A stretch of 34,650 nt of DNA from Candidatus Peregrinibacteria bacterium (GCA_014729275.1 WJKE01000061.1:1-34650); one strand, 5' to 3'; positions 24,944 to 32,646 are shown, numbered from the stretch's first letter. A program made the numbers and translations. Notes: generated by a model from the sequence alone, not told the origin.

Positions 24944-25528
24944 TTAATATTTTCTTATGGTGATAAGTCCTCCGTTTGGGCCCGGAACCGGTCCTTTAAG
25001 GCAAATAATGTTCTTTTTTTTATCTATTAATATTACTTGTTTGTTTAGTGTGACTGTTGCGTTCCCCATTCTTCCGGGGAGTTTTTTTCCTTTGTGGATT
25101 CTTCCGGGTTTTGTACATGCTCCTATTGCTCCGGGTTCTCTGTGATGGTGTGAACCATGAGATTCGGGACCTCTAGAGAAATTGTATTTTTTGATTACCC
25201 CCTGGAATCCTTTACCCTTTGAGGTCGCGCTAATTTTTACCTTTTCATTTTCTTCCAGTGCGTCCAGAGTAACTTTTTCTCCTTTTTTATAGCTTTCGAG
25301 TTCTTCTTCCGCAACTTTGAATTCTTTAATATATTGGAATTTTTGAGTCTTTTTTTGCTTTTTTAGCTCTTTTAGACCCAAAACAACAGCACAGTAGCCG
25401 TCTTTTTCAGAATTTTTGACCTGTGTAATTTCGTTTGGTTCACAAAGTACTACAGTAACGGGGACAGCCATCCCATCGTCCTGTATTAATCTGGTCATTC
25501 CTACTTTTTTTCCTAAAATTCCTGACAT
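24944..25528 (-). CDS. rplC: 50S ribosomal protein L3 (uL3)
   Basis: An assembly initiator near the peptidyl transferase centre. MSGILGKKVGMTRLIQDDG, SRGPESHGSHHHREPGAIG and KLPGRMGNATVTLNKQV are canonical; 194 residues. Here it is the first gene of its transcription unit because rpsJ has been separated; a strong promoter lies at 25628-25656 with a structured leader of about 93 nt. Confidence 0.97.
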   Translation of the reverse strand: MSGILGKKVGMTRLIQDDGMAVPVTVVLCEPNEITQVKNSEKDGYCAVVLGLKELKKQKKTQKFQYIKEFKVAEEELESYKKGEKVTLDALEENEKVKISATSKGKGFQGVIKKYNFSRGPESHGSHHHREPGAIGACTKPGRIHKGKKLPGRMGNATVTLNKQVILIDKKKNIICLKGPVPGPNGGLITIRKY

Positions 25529-25561
25529 GTGTTTTAGAGGTTAATCGCTTTAAATTGCGAG

Positions 25562-25593
25562 CTCTGTGAAGATTCTTTTGAACCCGAACAGAG
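25562..25593 (-). promoter_or_regulatory. Stem-loop in the rplC leader
   Basis: In the minus-strand RNA CUCUGU pairs with ACAGAG, then a 3x3 internal loop (UCG and UUC), then GGUUC pairs with GAAUC around an AAAA loop. It lies about 35 nt before the rplC start, inside the 5' leader. No U-run follows, so it is not a terminator; a ribosomal-protein binding site is one possible role. Confidence 0.5.
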
Positions 25594-25627
25594 AATTTAA
25601 CTTAAATCTAACTAATTTTGCCGTTAG

Positions 25628-25656
25628 ACTATACAAATCCAAATTTGCTTAGTCAA
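25628..25656 (-). promoter_or_regulatory. Sigma-70 promoter for the rplC operon
   Basis: TTGACT (25651-25656), 17 bp, TATAGT (25628-25633) on the minus strand. Seven bases after the -10 box comes CAAAATTAGTT, identical in sequence and distance to the rpsJ promoter. Predicted start near 25620. It lies in the divergent region shared with the sigma factor gene. Confidence 0.75.
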
Positions 25657-25706
25657 TAGTAAATTTGAAAAAAATGCCTTTTAAATGGAAAAATTATGTG
25701 CAAATA

Positions 25707-25735
25707 TTGGATTCCTAAAAATAACTATTTATATT
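25707..25735 (+). promoter_or_regulatory. Sigma-70 promoter candidate for the sigma factor gene
   Basis: TTGGAT (25707-25712), 17 bp, TATATT (25730-25735) on the plus strand, with a start expected near 25742. If used, it lies downstream of the earliest in-frame ATG (25685), which supports the later start at 25808. Confidence 0.5.
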
Positions 25736-25757
25736 TTGGAGATAAATACTGAAAGGA

Positions 25758-25811
25758 ATGATGGCGAAACCGGCTATACCTTGCCAAATGACAGGTGTGG
25801 TCTTGTTATGA
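25758..25811 (+). CDS. Possible 17-codon leader peptide overlapping the sigma factor start
   Basis: A short frame opens with two adjacent ATGs (25758, 25761) preceded by GAAAGG and ends in TGA at 25809-25811. That stop overlaps the ATG at 25808 as ATGA. The encoded peptide is MMAKPAIPCQMTGVVLL. The arrangement suggests translational coupling to the sigma factor, but the frame is short enough to arise by chance. Confidence 0.3.
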   Translation: MMAKPAIPCQMTGVVLL

Positions 25812-26536
25812 GTGCCGAATCTATCGTTGAATATCATGCGAAGAGGGTTTGGCAGAAAAATAGAGGCTTTGATTTAGATGATATTATGCAAGAGGCCAGG
25901 ATGGGAGCTATTAGGGCAGCAATAAAATTTGATCCGGATAAGTCTTCTTCTTTTAACACTTACGTTTCTTATTGGGTAATAAATATGATTTCCAGATGGA
26001 TCAGATCCAACCTTTCCGTATTAACAGTGCCTGATCATTTAATGGCAAGAGCAGGTATATATAGGCGTGAAGTTTTTAAGGAAGAATCTCCATCTGTTGA
26101 TGAATTAATTGAAATGTTTGGAGTTTCAAAAGTGACTGCTGAAAAAGTTAAGCAGATAATTGACAATGTTGGTTTTGAAACTTCGATAGATGCTCCGATT
26201 AAATTAGATGAAAATATGTCTTTGAAGGATGTTATTGGAGAGGATTGTGTAGTTTTGGATAAAACTGAAGAAGTAAGGGATAGGGGAAGATTGTTAAATT
26301 TAATAAGGGAAAAGTATTTTACTAATTATAAAAAGAAATTTTTGGAGCGAGATTGGGATATTTTTATAAATCGTTTTGGTTTTAATGAAGATCAAGAAGT
26401 GTTGACTCTTGAGCTTTTGTCTGAAAAACATGGCTTGTCACGTCAAGGGGTTCAATATATTGAAAAGAAAATATTAGCTAAAATATCATCAGATTCTGAG
26501 ATAGTTGAAATGTTGAAAGATTTAGTTGGCCATTAG
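25808..26536 (+). CDS. Sigma-70 family RNA polymerase sigma factor (alternative)
   Basis: Directs RNA polymerase to a promoter subset. From ATG 25808 it has 242 residues. Region 2 is clear: DLDDIMQEARMGAIRAA (core-binding 2.1-2.2), then FDPDKSSSFNTYVSYWVINM and ISRWIRSN (2.3-2.4). Region 3 follows (SVDELIEMFGVSKVTAEKV), and region 4 has a helix-turn-helix, LTLELLSEKHGLSRQGVQYIEKKIL. Region 1.1 is missing, so it is more like a group 2/3 factor than the housekeeping RpoD. The frame is open from ATG 25685, but the first 41 residues do not look like a sigma factor and a promoter candidate lies inside them. The TAG stop shares bases with the TAA of the convergent exchanger gene. Which genes it serves is unknown. 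Confidence 0.88.
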   Translation: MSAESIVEYHAKRVWQKNRGFDLDDIMQEARMGAIRAAIKFDPDKSSSFNTYVSYWVINMISRWIRSNLSVLTVPDHLMARAGIYRREVFKEESPSVDELIEMFGVSKVTAEKVKQIIDNVGFETSIDAPIKLDENMSLKDVIGEDCVVLDKTEEVRDRGRLLNLIREKYFTNYKKKFLERDWDIFINRFGFNEDQEVLTLELLSEKHGLSRQGVQYIEKKILAKISSDSEIVEMLKDLVGH

Positions 26537-27498
26537 ATTAGGTGGAAGGTTTTTCCAATGAAGGCTGCGTAAAGTAGAAGTAGGGTCATGCCTTCCCATT
26601 TTGAAATTTCTTTATCCATAGTCACAAACACATAGAGGATTGTGATGAATACCAATGCCGGAATGGTGAAGGTGATGAATTCTTCAGGGATTGTGAGCGT
26701 TCCGAAGAAAGCGGGAATTCCCATTACTCCCAGCGCATTAAAGATATTGGATCCCGTAATGTTTCCTATTGCGATTCCTGCGTTACCTTTTCTGGCAGCC
26801 ACTACAGAGGTTACCAATTCGGGCAGGGATGTTCCGATTGCGACAGCAGTAACTGCGATTATTTCTTTACCAATGTTTAAAATTTCCGATAAGCGAATTA
26901 CTGAAGTGATTGTGAAATCGGCAGAAAGTATGATTGCGATTCCGGATATAATTAAAATTGCGGGGTATTTTATTCCTATGCGGTTTCGTTTTTTTTCTTC
27001 CTTCCTTTCTTTTTTTATGTCCTTTAAATCCTTGGCTTCAACTTTACGTTCGGATTTGATGTTGTAGAGAACGTATGTGAGTAAGGCCAGGAGGCAAAGA
27101 ATTCCGTCAATGTATGTGAAGATACCGTCTAAAGTGGTCAGGAACAAAAGTATTACTGAACCCATTAAAATTGGAAGGTCGATTTTAATTATGTCCTTGT
27201 CTACGTTTAGAGTTTTTCCTACAATGGCGGCAATCGCTAATACTAATAGGATGTTGGCCAGATTTGATCCGGTTACGTTTGCGATAACGATTTCTGAGTT
27301 CCCGGCAAGTACAGCGCTTACAGATGTTGCGATTTCGGGGAGTGAGGTTCCTACAGCTACTATTGTAACCCCGATAATGAAGGAGGGAATCTTAAATATT
27401 AAACCGATTTTTTCCGCTGTATCTGTAAAGTAGTCTGCGGCTTTTATTAATATGGCTAATGAAGCTACAAAGGCTACTGTCCAAAGTAAAATATCCAT
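26533..27498 (-). CDS. Na+/Ca2+ exchanger family protein (CaxA/YrbG-like)
   Basis: Membrane cation antiporter of the CaCA superfamily. Two inverted alpha repeats are plain: VGTSLPEIATSVSAVLAGN with ANVTGSN (about 49-79) and IGTSLPELVTSVVAARKGN with GNITGSN (about 221-251), each with the ion-binding GTSLPE Glu. About ten hydrophobic segments flank a charged cytoplasmic loop (148-172). 321 residues, normal. With the P-type ATPase at 7193-9766 it gives the window two candidate Ca2+ export routes. It has a full-consensus promoter and sits inside what is normally the rpsJ-rplC junction. Confidence 0.93.
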   Translation of the reverse strand: MDILLWTVAFVASLAILIKAADYFTDTAEKIGLIFKIPSFIIGVTIVAVGTSLPEIATSVSAVLAGNSEIVIANVTGSNLANILLVLAIAAIVGKTLNVDKDIIKIDLPILMGSVILLFLTTLDGIFTYIDGILCLLALLTYVLYNIKSERKVEAKDLKDIKKERKEEKKRNRIGIKYPAILIISGIAIILSADFTITSVIRLSEILNIGKEIIAVTAVAIGTSLPELVTSVVAARKGNAGIAIGNITGSNIFNALGVMGIPAFFGTLTIPEEFITFTIPALVFITILYVFVTMDKEISKWEGMTLLLLYAAFIGKTFHLI

Positions 27499-27524
27499 TT
27501 TGTTTTTGTTAGTTTGATGTGGTT

Positions 27525-27553
27525 ATTATAAATTTTAGTGTTGGGGATGTCAA
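27525..27553 (-). promoter_or_regulatory. Full-consensus sigma-70 promoter for the exchanger gene
   Basis: TTGACA (27548-27553), exactly 17 bp, TATAAT (27525-27530) on the minus strand: twelve of twelve consensus bases. Predicted start near 27518, leaving about 20 nt of leader. The -35 box partly overlaps the U-run of the rpsJ terminator. Confidence 0.75.
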
Positions 27554-27582
27554 AAAAGCATGCCGGGGGACGACATGCTTTT
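27552..27582 (-). terminator. Rho-independent terminator of rpsJ
   Basis: On the minus strand AAAAGCATG and CATGCTTTT (27582-27574 and 27562-27554) form a 9-bp stem with an 11-nt C-rich loop and the T-run continues to TTTTTT. It lies 22 bp after the rpsJ stop and ends a single-gene transcript. Confidence 0.85.
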
Positions 27583-27604
27583 AATATGTGAATGTGTACA
27601 AGAA

Positions 27605-27931
27605 TTAAACTTCCTGCAACATTTTGATTTCGATTTCTACTCCGGCAGGCAGGCTTAGGTTTGAAAGTGATTCGATTGTTTTTGGAGTTGTTTCACTGAT
27701 GTCGATAAGTCGTGCGTGTGTTCGCATTTCAAACTGTTCACGTGAAGTTTTGTGAACGAATGTTGATTTATTTACTGTAAATTTTTCGATTTTAGTTGGA
27801 AGGGGGATTGGTCCGGCAACGATTGCTCCGGTTCTTTCTGCTGTATCGATAATTAGTTTTGAAGTTTCGTCGATTACTTTGTGATCAAAAGATCGAATTT
27901 TGATTCTGATTTTTTGTTTAGCTTGTGCCAT
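27605..27931 (-). CDS. rpsJ: 30S ribosomal protein S10 (uS10, NusE)
   Basis: S10 is a 30S head protein and, as NusE, a transcription antitermination factor with Nus[22 protein letters not shown], the [17 protein letters not shown] segment and the [21 protein letters not shown] region are canonical; 108 residues. Unlike the usual operon-leading position, it stands alone: its own promoter at 28068-28096, an attenuator in the leader (27947-28019) and a terminator at 27552-27582. rplC lies about 2.1 kb away, beyond the sigma factor and exchanger genes. Confidence 0.97.
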   Translation of the reverse strand: MAQAKQKIRIKIRSFDHKVIDETSKLIIDTAERTGAIVAGPIPLPTKIEKFTVNKSTFVHKTSREQFEMRTHARLIDISETTPKTIESLSNLSLPAGVEIEIKMLQEV

Positions 27932-27946
27932 ATACGGTAGGGGGTT

Positions 27947-28019
27947 AAAAAAATACCGAGTGGGAAGCTCGGTATAAATATCGATTGAAAAATTGCGATT
28001 TGCATTTTCGAGCTGTCCC
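27947..28019 (-). promoter_or_regulatory. Transcription attenuator in the rpsJ leader
   Basis: Terminator form: AUACCGAG (27975-27968) and CUCGGUAU (27960-27953) make an 8-bp stem with a 7-nt loop, followed by seven U (27953-27947), 16 nt before the rpsJ ATG. Antiterminator form: GGGACAGCUCG (28019-28009) pairs with CGAGCUUCCC (27971-27962) over ten base pairs with one bulged C. The two use the same CGAG bases and exclude each other. The trigger is unknown; S10 itself or NusB-S10 is a natural candidate. Confidence 0.7.
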
Positions 28020-28067
28020 GTTGTTACGAGTAATTTCCTAAAAGCAGGAAACTAATTTTGTACTAGG

Positions 28068-28096
28068 TTTATAGCGGGGATTAGCGGGAAAGTCAA
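28068..28096 (-). promoter_or_regulatory. Sigma-70 promoter for rpsJ
   Basis: TTGACT (28091-28096), 17 bp, TATAAA (28068-28073) on the minus strand. Expected start near 28060, giving a leader of about 130 nt. CAAAATTAGTT begins seven bases after the -10 box, as at the rplC promoter. Confidence 0.75.
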
Positions 28097-28099
28097 GAA

Positions 28100-28115
28100 T
28101 TTTCTGCGCAGAAAA
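28100..28115. promoter_or_regulatory. 16-bp perfect palindrome upstream of the rpsJ promoter
   Basis: TTTTCTGCGCAGAAAA is a perfect inverted repeat without spacer, three bases upstream of the rpsJ -35 box. Position and symmetry fit a dimeric regulator site; no regulator is identified. Confidence 0.45.
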
Positions 28116-28238
28116 ATTTTAGTTGTCGTTTTTTTGATGATTATGTGAAATTTTGTTCAGCTATAATAGCATTTCGGCCCGGGCCGGCGGGGGGCGTAAG
28201 ATTTTTTGTTGATGGTGTAGTTCGGTAATTTTTTGCGT

Positions 28239-28270
28239 AAAAAAACCACCTGATTGCTCAGGCGGCTTTT
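28239..28270 (-). terminator. Rho-independent terminator of tuf
   Basis: On the minus strand AGCCGCCTGA and TCAGGTGGTT form a ten-pair stem (two G-U) closed by a GCAA tetraloop and followed by seven T. It lies 27 bp after the tuf stop and separates the str transcript from rpsJ. Confidence 0.88.
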
Positions 28271-28296
28271 TAAGCTTAACATTTTCTGCGAAATAA

Positions 28297-29490
28297 TTAC
28301 TTAATGATCTTTGTCACAATTCCTGCTCCTACTGTTCGTCCTCCTTCACGGATAGCGAATCTTGTTCCTTCGTCCAGAGCGATTGGGCATCCAAGACGTG
28401 CAACCAGATTTACTTTATCTCCGGGCATAACCATTTCTACGTCAGCCGGAAGTTCAACCTCACCAGTTACGTCAGTTGTTCTAATGTAGAATTGAGGTTT
28501 GTATCCTTTGAAGAAAGGAGTGTGTCGTCCACCTTCTTCTTTATTTAATACGTATACTTCACATTCAAATTCTGTATGTGGAGTAATTGATCCAGGTTTA
28601 GCCAAAACTTGTCCTCTTTCAATTTCTTCTCTCTCAATACCTCTAAGTAGAAGACCAACATTGTCTCCGGCTTCACCTCTATCCAGAGTCTTTTTGAACA
28701 TTTCAACTCCTGTGACTACAACTTTTCTTGTGTCATTAATACCAACAATTTCAACTTCATCGTTTGAGTTAATTACACCCTGCTCGATTCTTCCCGTAGC
28801 AACAGTTCCTCTACCTTTAATTGAGAATATATCCTCAACAGGCATTAGGAATGGTTTATCAAGGTCTCTTTTTGGCTCGGGAATGTACGAATCAAGAGTT
28901 TCAAGAAGTTCAACGATTGGCTTGGTAGCTTCTTCGTCATCAGGATTTTCGAGGGCTTTAAGCGCAGATCCTTTAATAATTGGAGTGTCATCTCCAGGGA
29001 ATTCATATTTGTTAAGAAGGTCGCGTACTTCCATTTCTGAGAGTTCAGCGATTTCAGGGTCTGCCATGTCCATTTTATTGAGAAATACAATAATGTGTGG
29101 AACGTTAACCTGTCTTGCAAGTAGAATGTGTTCACGAGTTTGTGGCATTGGTCCGTCAGCAGCAGATACCACTAAAATAGCACCGTCCATTTGCGCCGCA
29201 CCTGTAATCATGTTCTTTACATAGTCGGCATGCCCCGGACAGTCAACATGGGCATAGTGTCGGTTTGCAGTTTCGTACTCCTGGTGAGAGGTTGCAATTG
29301 TAATACCTCTTTCTTTTTCTTCAGGTGCGTTGTCAATTTGATCAAAGGCAACTCCCTTGTTTGTTCCACCGAATTTTTTTGCCGCAACAGTTGTTATTGC
29401 AGCTGTAAGAGTAGTTTTACCGTGGTCTACGTGACCGATGGTACCCACATTTAAGTGTGGTTTACTCCTATCAAATACTCCGTCAGCCAT
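28297..29490 (-). CDS. tuf: Elongation factor Tu
   Basis: GTPase that delivers aminoacyl-tRNA to the ribosome. G1 GHVDHGKT (19-26), G3 DCPGH, G4 NKMD and G5 GSALKA are all present, and domains 2 and 3 are complete (397 residues, ending in [10 protein letters not shown]). The switch I segment reads [14 protein letters not shown], with ATSHQ where most bacteria have STAHV; this variant may help place the lineage. It follows fusA after 107 bp that include a promoter candidate. Confidence 0.98.
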   Translation of the reverse strand: MADGVFDRSKPHLNVGTIGHVDHGKTTLTAAITTVAAKKFGGTNKGVAFDQIDNAPEEKERGITIATSHQEYETANRHYAHVDCPGHADYVKNMITGAAQMDGAILVVSAADGPMPQTREHILLARQVNVPHIIVFLNKMDMADPEIAELSEMEVRDLLNKYEFPGDDTPIIKGSALKALENPDDEEATKPIVELLETLDSYIPEPKRDLDKPFLMPVEDIFSIKGRGTVATGRIEQGVINSNDEVEIVGINDTRKVVVTGVEMFKKTLDRGEAGDNVGLLLRGIEREEIERGQVLAKPGSITPHTEFECEVYVLNKEEGGRHTPFFKGYKPQFYIRTTDVTGEVELPADVEMVMPGDKVNLVARLGCPIALDEGTRFAIREGGRTVGAGIVTKIIK

Positions 29491-29516
29491 AATAAATTTT
29501 GTTTAAAATTTAGATA

Positions 29517-29544
29517 AGTTTATATTATGCTTGATTTTTGTCAA
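29517..29544 (-). promoter_or_regulatory. Candidate promoter for tuf
   Basis: A perfect TTGACA (29539-29544) with TAAACT (29517-29522) 16 bp downstream on the minus strand, in the fusA-tuf gap. The -10 match is only four of six, so this may be a secondary promoter within the str operon. Confidence 0.4.
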
Positions 29545-29581
29545 AGCGGGTCGAATACTATATCAATTTTTTATTTTACGC

Positions 29582-29599
29582 AAGCAATTTTTATTGCTT
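29582..29599 (-). other. Small stem-loop at the fusA stop codon
   Basis: AAGCAAT and ATTGCTT form a 7-bp stem with a four-base A loop on the minus strand, starting in the last two bases of the fusA TAA. No U-run follows directly, so termination is doubtful; a processing or stabilising hairpin is possible. Confidence 0.4.
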
Positions 29600-31688
29600 A
29601 GCCTGCACGGTTTGCAGCAATTTCTTCAGCAATATTGCCGGGTACTTTTTGATAGTAACCAAATTCCATTGAATAGTTACCACGTCCCTGGGTCATTGAT
29701 CTTAGGTCGGTTGCGTATCCGAACATTTCGGATAGAGGAATATCCGCTTTAATGAATTTAATCATTCCGCGATCACCACTTTCCTGGATTTGACCTCTTC
29801 TTGAACTGATATTTCCCATAACGTCTCCGAAGTAATCTTCGGGAACGGTAACTTCAACTTTCATTACAGGTTCCAGTAAAACTGCAGAAGCTCTTTTACA
29901 TGCATTCTGAAAACAGATAGAAGCTGCAATTTTGAATGCCATTTCAGATGAATCAACATCGTGATATGAACCATCATAAAGTTCAGCTTTTATATCTACC
30001 ATTGGGTATCCGGCAATAATACCTTTGCTCATTGCTTCCTGAATACCTTTATCAACGGCCGGAATATATTCTTTTGGTATTTTACCTCCCACAATAGAGT
30101 TTACAAATTCGTAGCCTTCTCCCGGTTCTTGAGGAGTAAGGCGTAGATATACATGCCCGAATTGTCCACGTCCACCGGATTGTTTTGCATATTTTTCTTC
30201 CATTTCGATTGGAGTTGTAATTGTTTCCCTGTATGCAACCTGGGGAGCACCAATATTCGCTTCAACTTTAAATTCGCGTTTCATACGATCAACAATAATG
30301 TCGAGGTGAAGCTCACCCATACCTGCGATAATTGTTTGACCTGTTTCTTCATCTGTATTTACTCTGAATGTTGGATCTTCCTGAGCAAGTTTTTGTAGAG
30401 CAAGTCCCATTTTTTCCTGATCAGCTTTGGTTTTTGGTTCAACCGCAATTCTGATTACAGGTTCAGGGAAAATGATTGATTCGAGTAGTACAGGGTGATT
30501 TACATCTGTAAGGGTGTTTCCCGTAGTAGTGTTTTTTAGTCCAACGATTGCCGCAATATCTCCGGCTTTTACAGATTTGATTTCTTCACGAGAATTTGCG
30601 TGCATTTGAATTAAACGTCCAACTCTTTCTTTATTTCCCGTTGATGCGTTTAATACATAGGATCCTGAATCGAGTGATCCCGAATATACCCGGAAATAAC
30701 ATAAATTTCCTACAAATGGATCAGTAGCGATTTTAAATGCCAAAGCTGAGAATGGTTCTGAGTCTTCTGATTTTCGAGTAATTTCTTCTTCGGTTTTTAT
30801 ATCAATTCCTTTTACGGGAGGGATGTCCTTTGGGCTGGGAAGATACCAACAAATCGCATCCAAAACTAATTGAACACCTGTGTTTTGTAGGGCTGAGCCT
30901 GCCATAACAGGATAAATTTGATTTGCGATTGTAGCATCACGGATTCCTTTTTTTAATTCAGGAACTGAAATTTCTTGCTCTTCTAAAAATTTTTCCATTA
31001 ATTCTTCGGAATTTTCCGCAACTTTTTCAACCAATAATGCTCTGTATTCTTCAACCTTGTCTTTCATGTCTTCAGGAATATCGATTTCTTCAATCGTGTT
31101 ACCCATAGTTCCTGTGAACTTGTAAGCTTTTTTTTCAATAAGATCAATAACTCCGCTTAATTCGCTTTCTGAACCGATTGGGAGTTGGATTGCGATGGCA
31201 TTTGGATTTAATCTCTCATGGATGCTGCTTAAGCTTTTGTAAAAGTCCGCACCCATTTTGTCCATTTTATTGATGAAGGCGATTCGCGGTACTTTGTATT
31301 TGTCCGCCTGGTGCCATACTGTTTCGGATTGAGGCTCCACTCCCATAGCACCATCGAAAACAACAACACCTCCGTCAAGTATACGAAGTGAACGTTCTAC
31401 TTCTACTGTGAAGTCTACGTGTCCGGGAGTGTCGATGATGTTGAATCTGTATTGAGTATCCGGTTCGCTTTTTGTTTTCCAAAAACAAGTTGTTGCCGCT
31501 GAAGTGATTGTAATACCTCTTTCACGTTCTTGATCCATCCAGTCCATTTGAGATTCTCCGTGATGTGTTTCACCAATTTTATGTGTTTTTCCCGTGTAAT
31601 ATAGTACACGTTCGGTAACTGTGGTTTTTCCCGCATCAATATGTGCGATGATTCCGATATTTCGTAAATTTGATAAATCTTCTGCCAT
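29598..31688 (-). CDS. fusA: Elongation factor G
   Basis: GTPase that drives translocation. [15 protein letters not shown] (P-loop), [10 protein letters not shown] (switch I), [17 protein letters not shown] (G3), [10 protein letters not shown] (G4) and the domain IV motif [13 protein letters not shown] are intact; 696 residues, full length. Conserved str-operon order rpsL-rpsG-fusA-tuf, with a 30-bp gap after rpsG. Confidence 0.98.
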   Translation of the reverse strand: MAEDLSNLRNIGIIAHIDAGKTTVTERVLYYTGKTHKIGETHHGESQMDWMDQERERGITITSAATTCFWKTKSEPDTQYRFNIIDTPGHVDFTVEVERSLRILDGGVVVFDGAMGVEPQSETVWHQADKYKVPRIAFINKMDKMGADFYKSLSSIHERLNPNAIAIQLPIGSESELSGVIDLIEKKAYKFTGTMGNTIEEIDIPEDMKDKVEEYRALLVEKVAENSEELMEKFLEEQEISVPELKKGIRDATIANQIYPVMAGSALQNTGVQLVLDAICWYLPSPKDIPPVKGIDIKTEEEITRKSEDSEPFSALAFKIATDPFVGNLCYFRVYSGSLDSGSYVLNASTGNKERVGRLIQMHANSREEIKSVKAGDIAAIVGLKNTTTGNTLTDVNHPVLLESIIFPEPVIRIAVEPKTKADQEKMGLALQKLAQEDPTFRVNTDEETGQTIIAGMGELHLDIIVDRMKREFKVEANIGAPQVAYRETITTPIEMEEKYAKQSGGRGQFGHVYLRLTPQEPGEGYEFVNSIVGGKIPKEYIPAVDKGIQEAMSKGIIAGYPMVDIKAELYDGSYHDVDSSEMAFKIAASICFQNACKRASAVLLEPVMKVEVTVPEDYFGDVMGNISSRRGQIQESGDRGMIKFIKADIPLSEMFGYATDLRSMTQGRGNYSMEFGYYQKVPGNIAEEIAANRAG

Positions 31689-31718
31689 TTTTAAATATTA
31701 TTTATTTGAAATAAAAGT

Positions 31719-32189
31719 CTAGTATTTTGCAAAATGAGCAAATGCTTTGTTTGCTTGCGCCATCCTGTGTGTTTCTTCTTTTTTCTTGAAAGCGTTACCT
31801 TGTTTGTTTGCGGCTTCAATAAATTCGTTTGCAAGTTTTTGTGCCATTGGTGCACCTTTTCCGTTTCTTGCTGAAGTAATAATCCATCTAAAAGCGAGGG
31901 ATAGTTGTCTATCCGGTTTTACTTCTCTTGGAACCTGATAAACCGCACCACCAATTCTTTTGGCTTTTACTTCCATGTTGGGTTTTACGTTGTCTATCGC
32001 TTGTTTGAAAACTTTTTCAGGGTCGGAAGCCATTTTTTTGCTAACTATTTTTAGAGTTTCATTGAAAATTTTTCTGGCAGTGGTTTTTTTACCATCAACC
32101 ATCAGATAATTTATAAATTTTTCATTTACGGGAGAAGATTCTTCCGGAATGAATTTTTTAAATTTTTTGAATCTCATTTTTCGTTTCAT
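31719..32189 (-). CDS. rpsG: 30S ribosomal protein S7 (uS7)
   Basis: Nucleates the 30S head domain; in E. coli it represses the str operon. KFINYLMVDGKKTTARKIF, then KRIGGAVYQVPREVKPDRQ and AIRWII-like AFRWIITSARNG identify it; 156 residues. Confidence 0.97.
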   Translation of the reverse strand: MKRKMRFKKFKKFIPEESSPVNEKFINYLMVDGKKTTARKIFNETLKIVSKKMASDPEKVFKQAIDNVKPNMEVKAKRIGGAVYQVPREVKPDRQLSLAFRWIITSARNGKGAPMAQKLANEFIEAANKQGNAFKKKEETHRMAQANKAFAHFAKY

Positions 32190-32201
32190 AGTCTATTTAG
32201 A

Positions 32202-32615
32202 TTATTTAGGTTTCTTGGCTCCGTATTTTGATCGCCCTTGTTTGCGGTCCTGAACACCCTGGGTATCCATATTTCCACGAACAATGTGATATCGCACACC
32301 GGGTAGATCTTTAACTCTTCCGCCTCTAATTAATACAACCGAGTGTTCTTGCAGATTGTGGCCTTCACCGGGAATGTAAGCGTTAACTTCAATTCCGTTT
32401 GTAAGCCTTACTCTTGCAACTTTTCGTAGTGCTGAGTTGGGTTTTTTGGGTGTCATGGTCGTAACTCTTGTACAAACACCTCTTTTTTGAGGACATTTGA
32501 TTTTAACAGGAATGTTATTTAAGGTGTTAAAGCTATATTCCATTGCAGGGGATTTGCTCTTTTTCTTGGGAGTTCTTCGACCTTTTCCTTTAATTAATTG
32601 ATTAATTGTTGGCAT
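32202..32615 (-). CDS. rpsL: 30S ribosomal protein S12 (uS12)
   Basis: Decoding-centre protein. [20 protein letters not shown] and [20 protein letters not shown] with [14 protein letters not shown] are canonical. The lysines associated with streptomycin sensitivity (PKKPNS and GGRVKDLPG) are the usual ones. 137 residues, slightly extended at the N-terminus. Confidence 0.98.
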   Translation of the reverse strand: MPTINQLIKGKGRRTPKKKSKSPAMEYSFNTLNNIPVKIKCPQKRGVCTRVTTMTPKKPNSALRKVARVRLTNGIEVNAYIPGEGHNLQEHSVVLIRGGRVKDLPGVRYHIVRGNMDTQGVQDRKQGRSKYGAKKPK

Positions 32616-32646
32616 ATGTTTTTAATTCATTAAATTGTGCTTGCCT

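Larger units (their letters stand above)
27932..28296 (-). other. 365-bp intergenic control region between tuf and rpsJ
   Basis: No gene is visible here. From right to left it holds the tuf terminator, a 22-base G/C-only block (28175-28196), a 16-bp palindrome (28100-28115), the rpsJ promoter, a small stem-loop (28034-28051 area, UUUCCU with AGGAAA) and the rpsJ attenuator. Confidence 0.8.

Noticed and set aside
28162-28196. A definite plus-strand promoter and small RNA at the G/C block
   Set aside because: The -10 is perfect but no acceptable -35 lies at 16-18 bp, so I did not list it as a feature.
28499-29224. Long plus-strand frame of 241 codons opposite tuf
   Set aside because: It is the antisense of a perfectly conserved EF-Tu gene; the composition is Ser/Thr-rich, as expected from a shadow frame, and no domain is recognisable.
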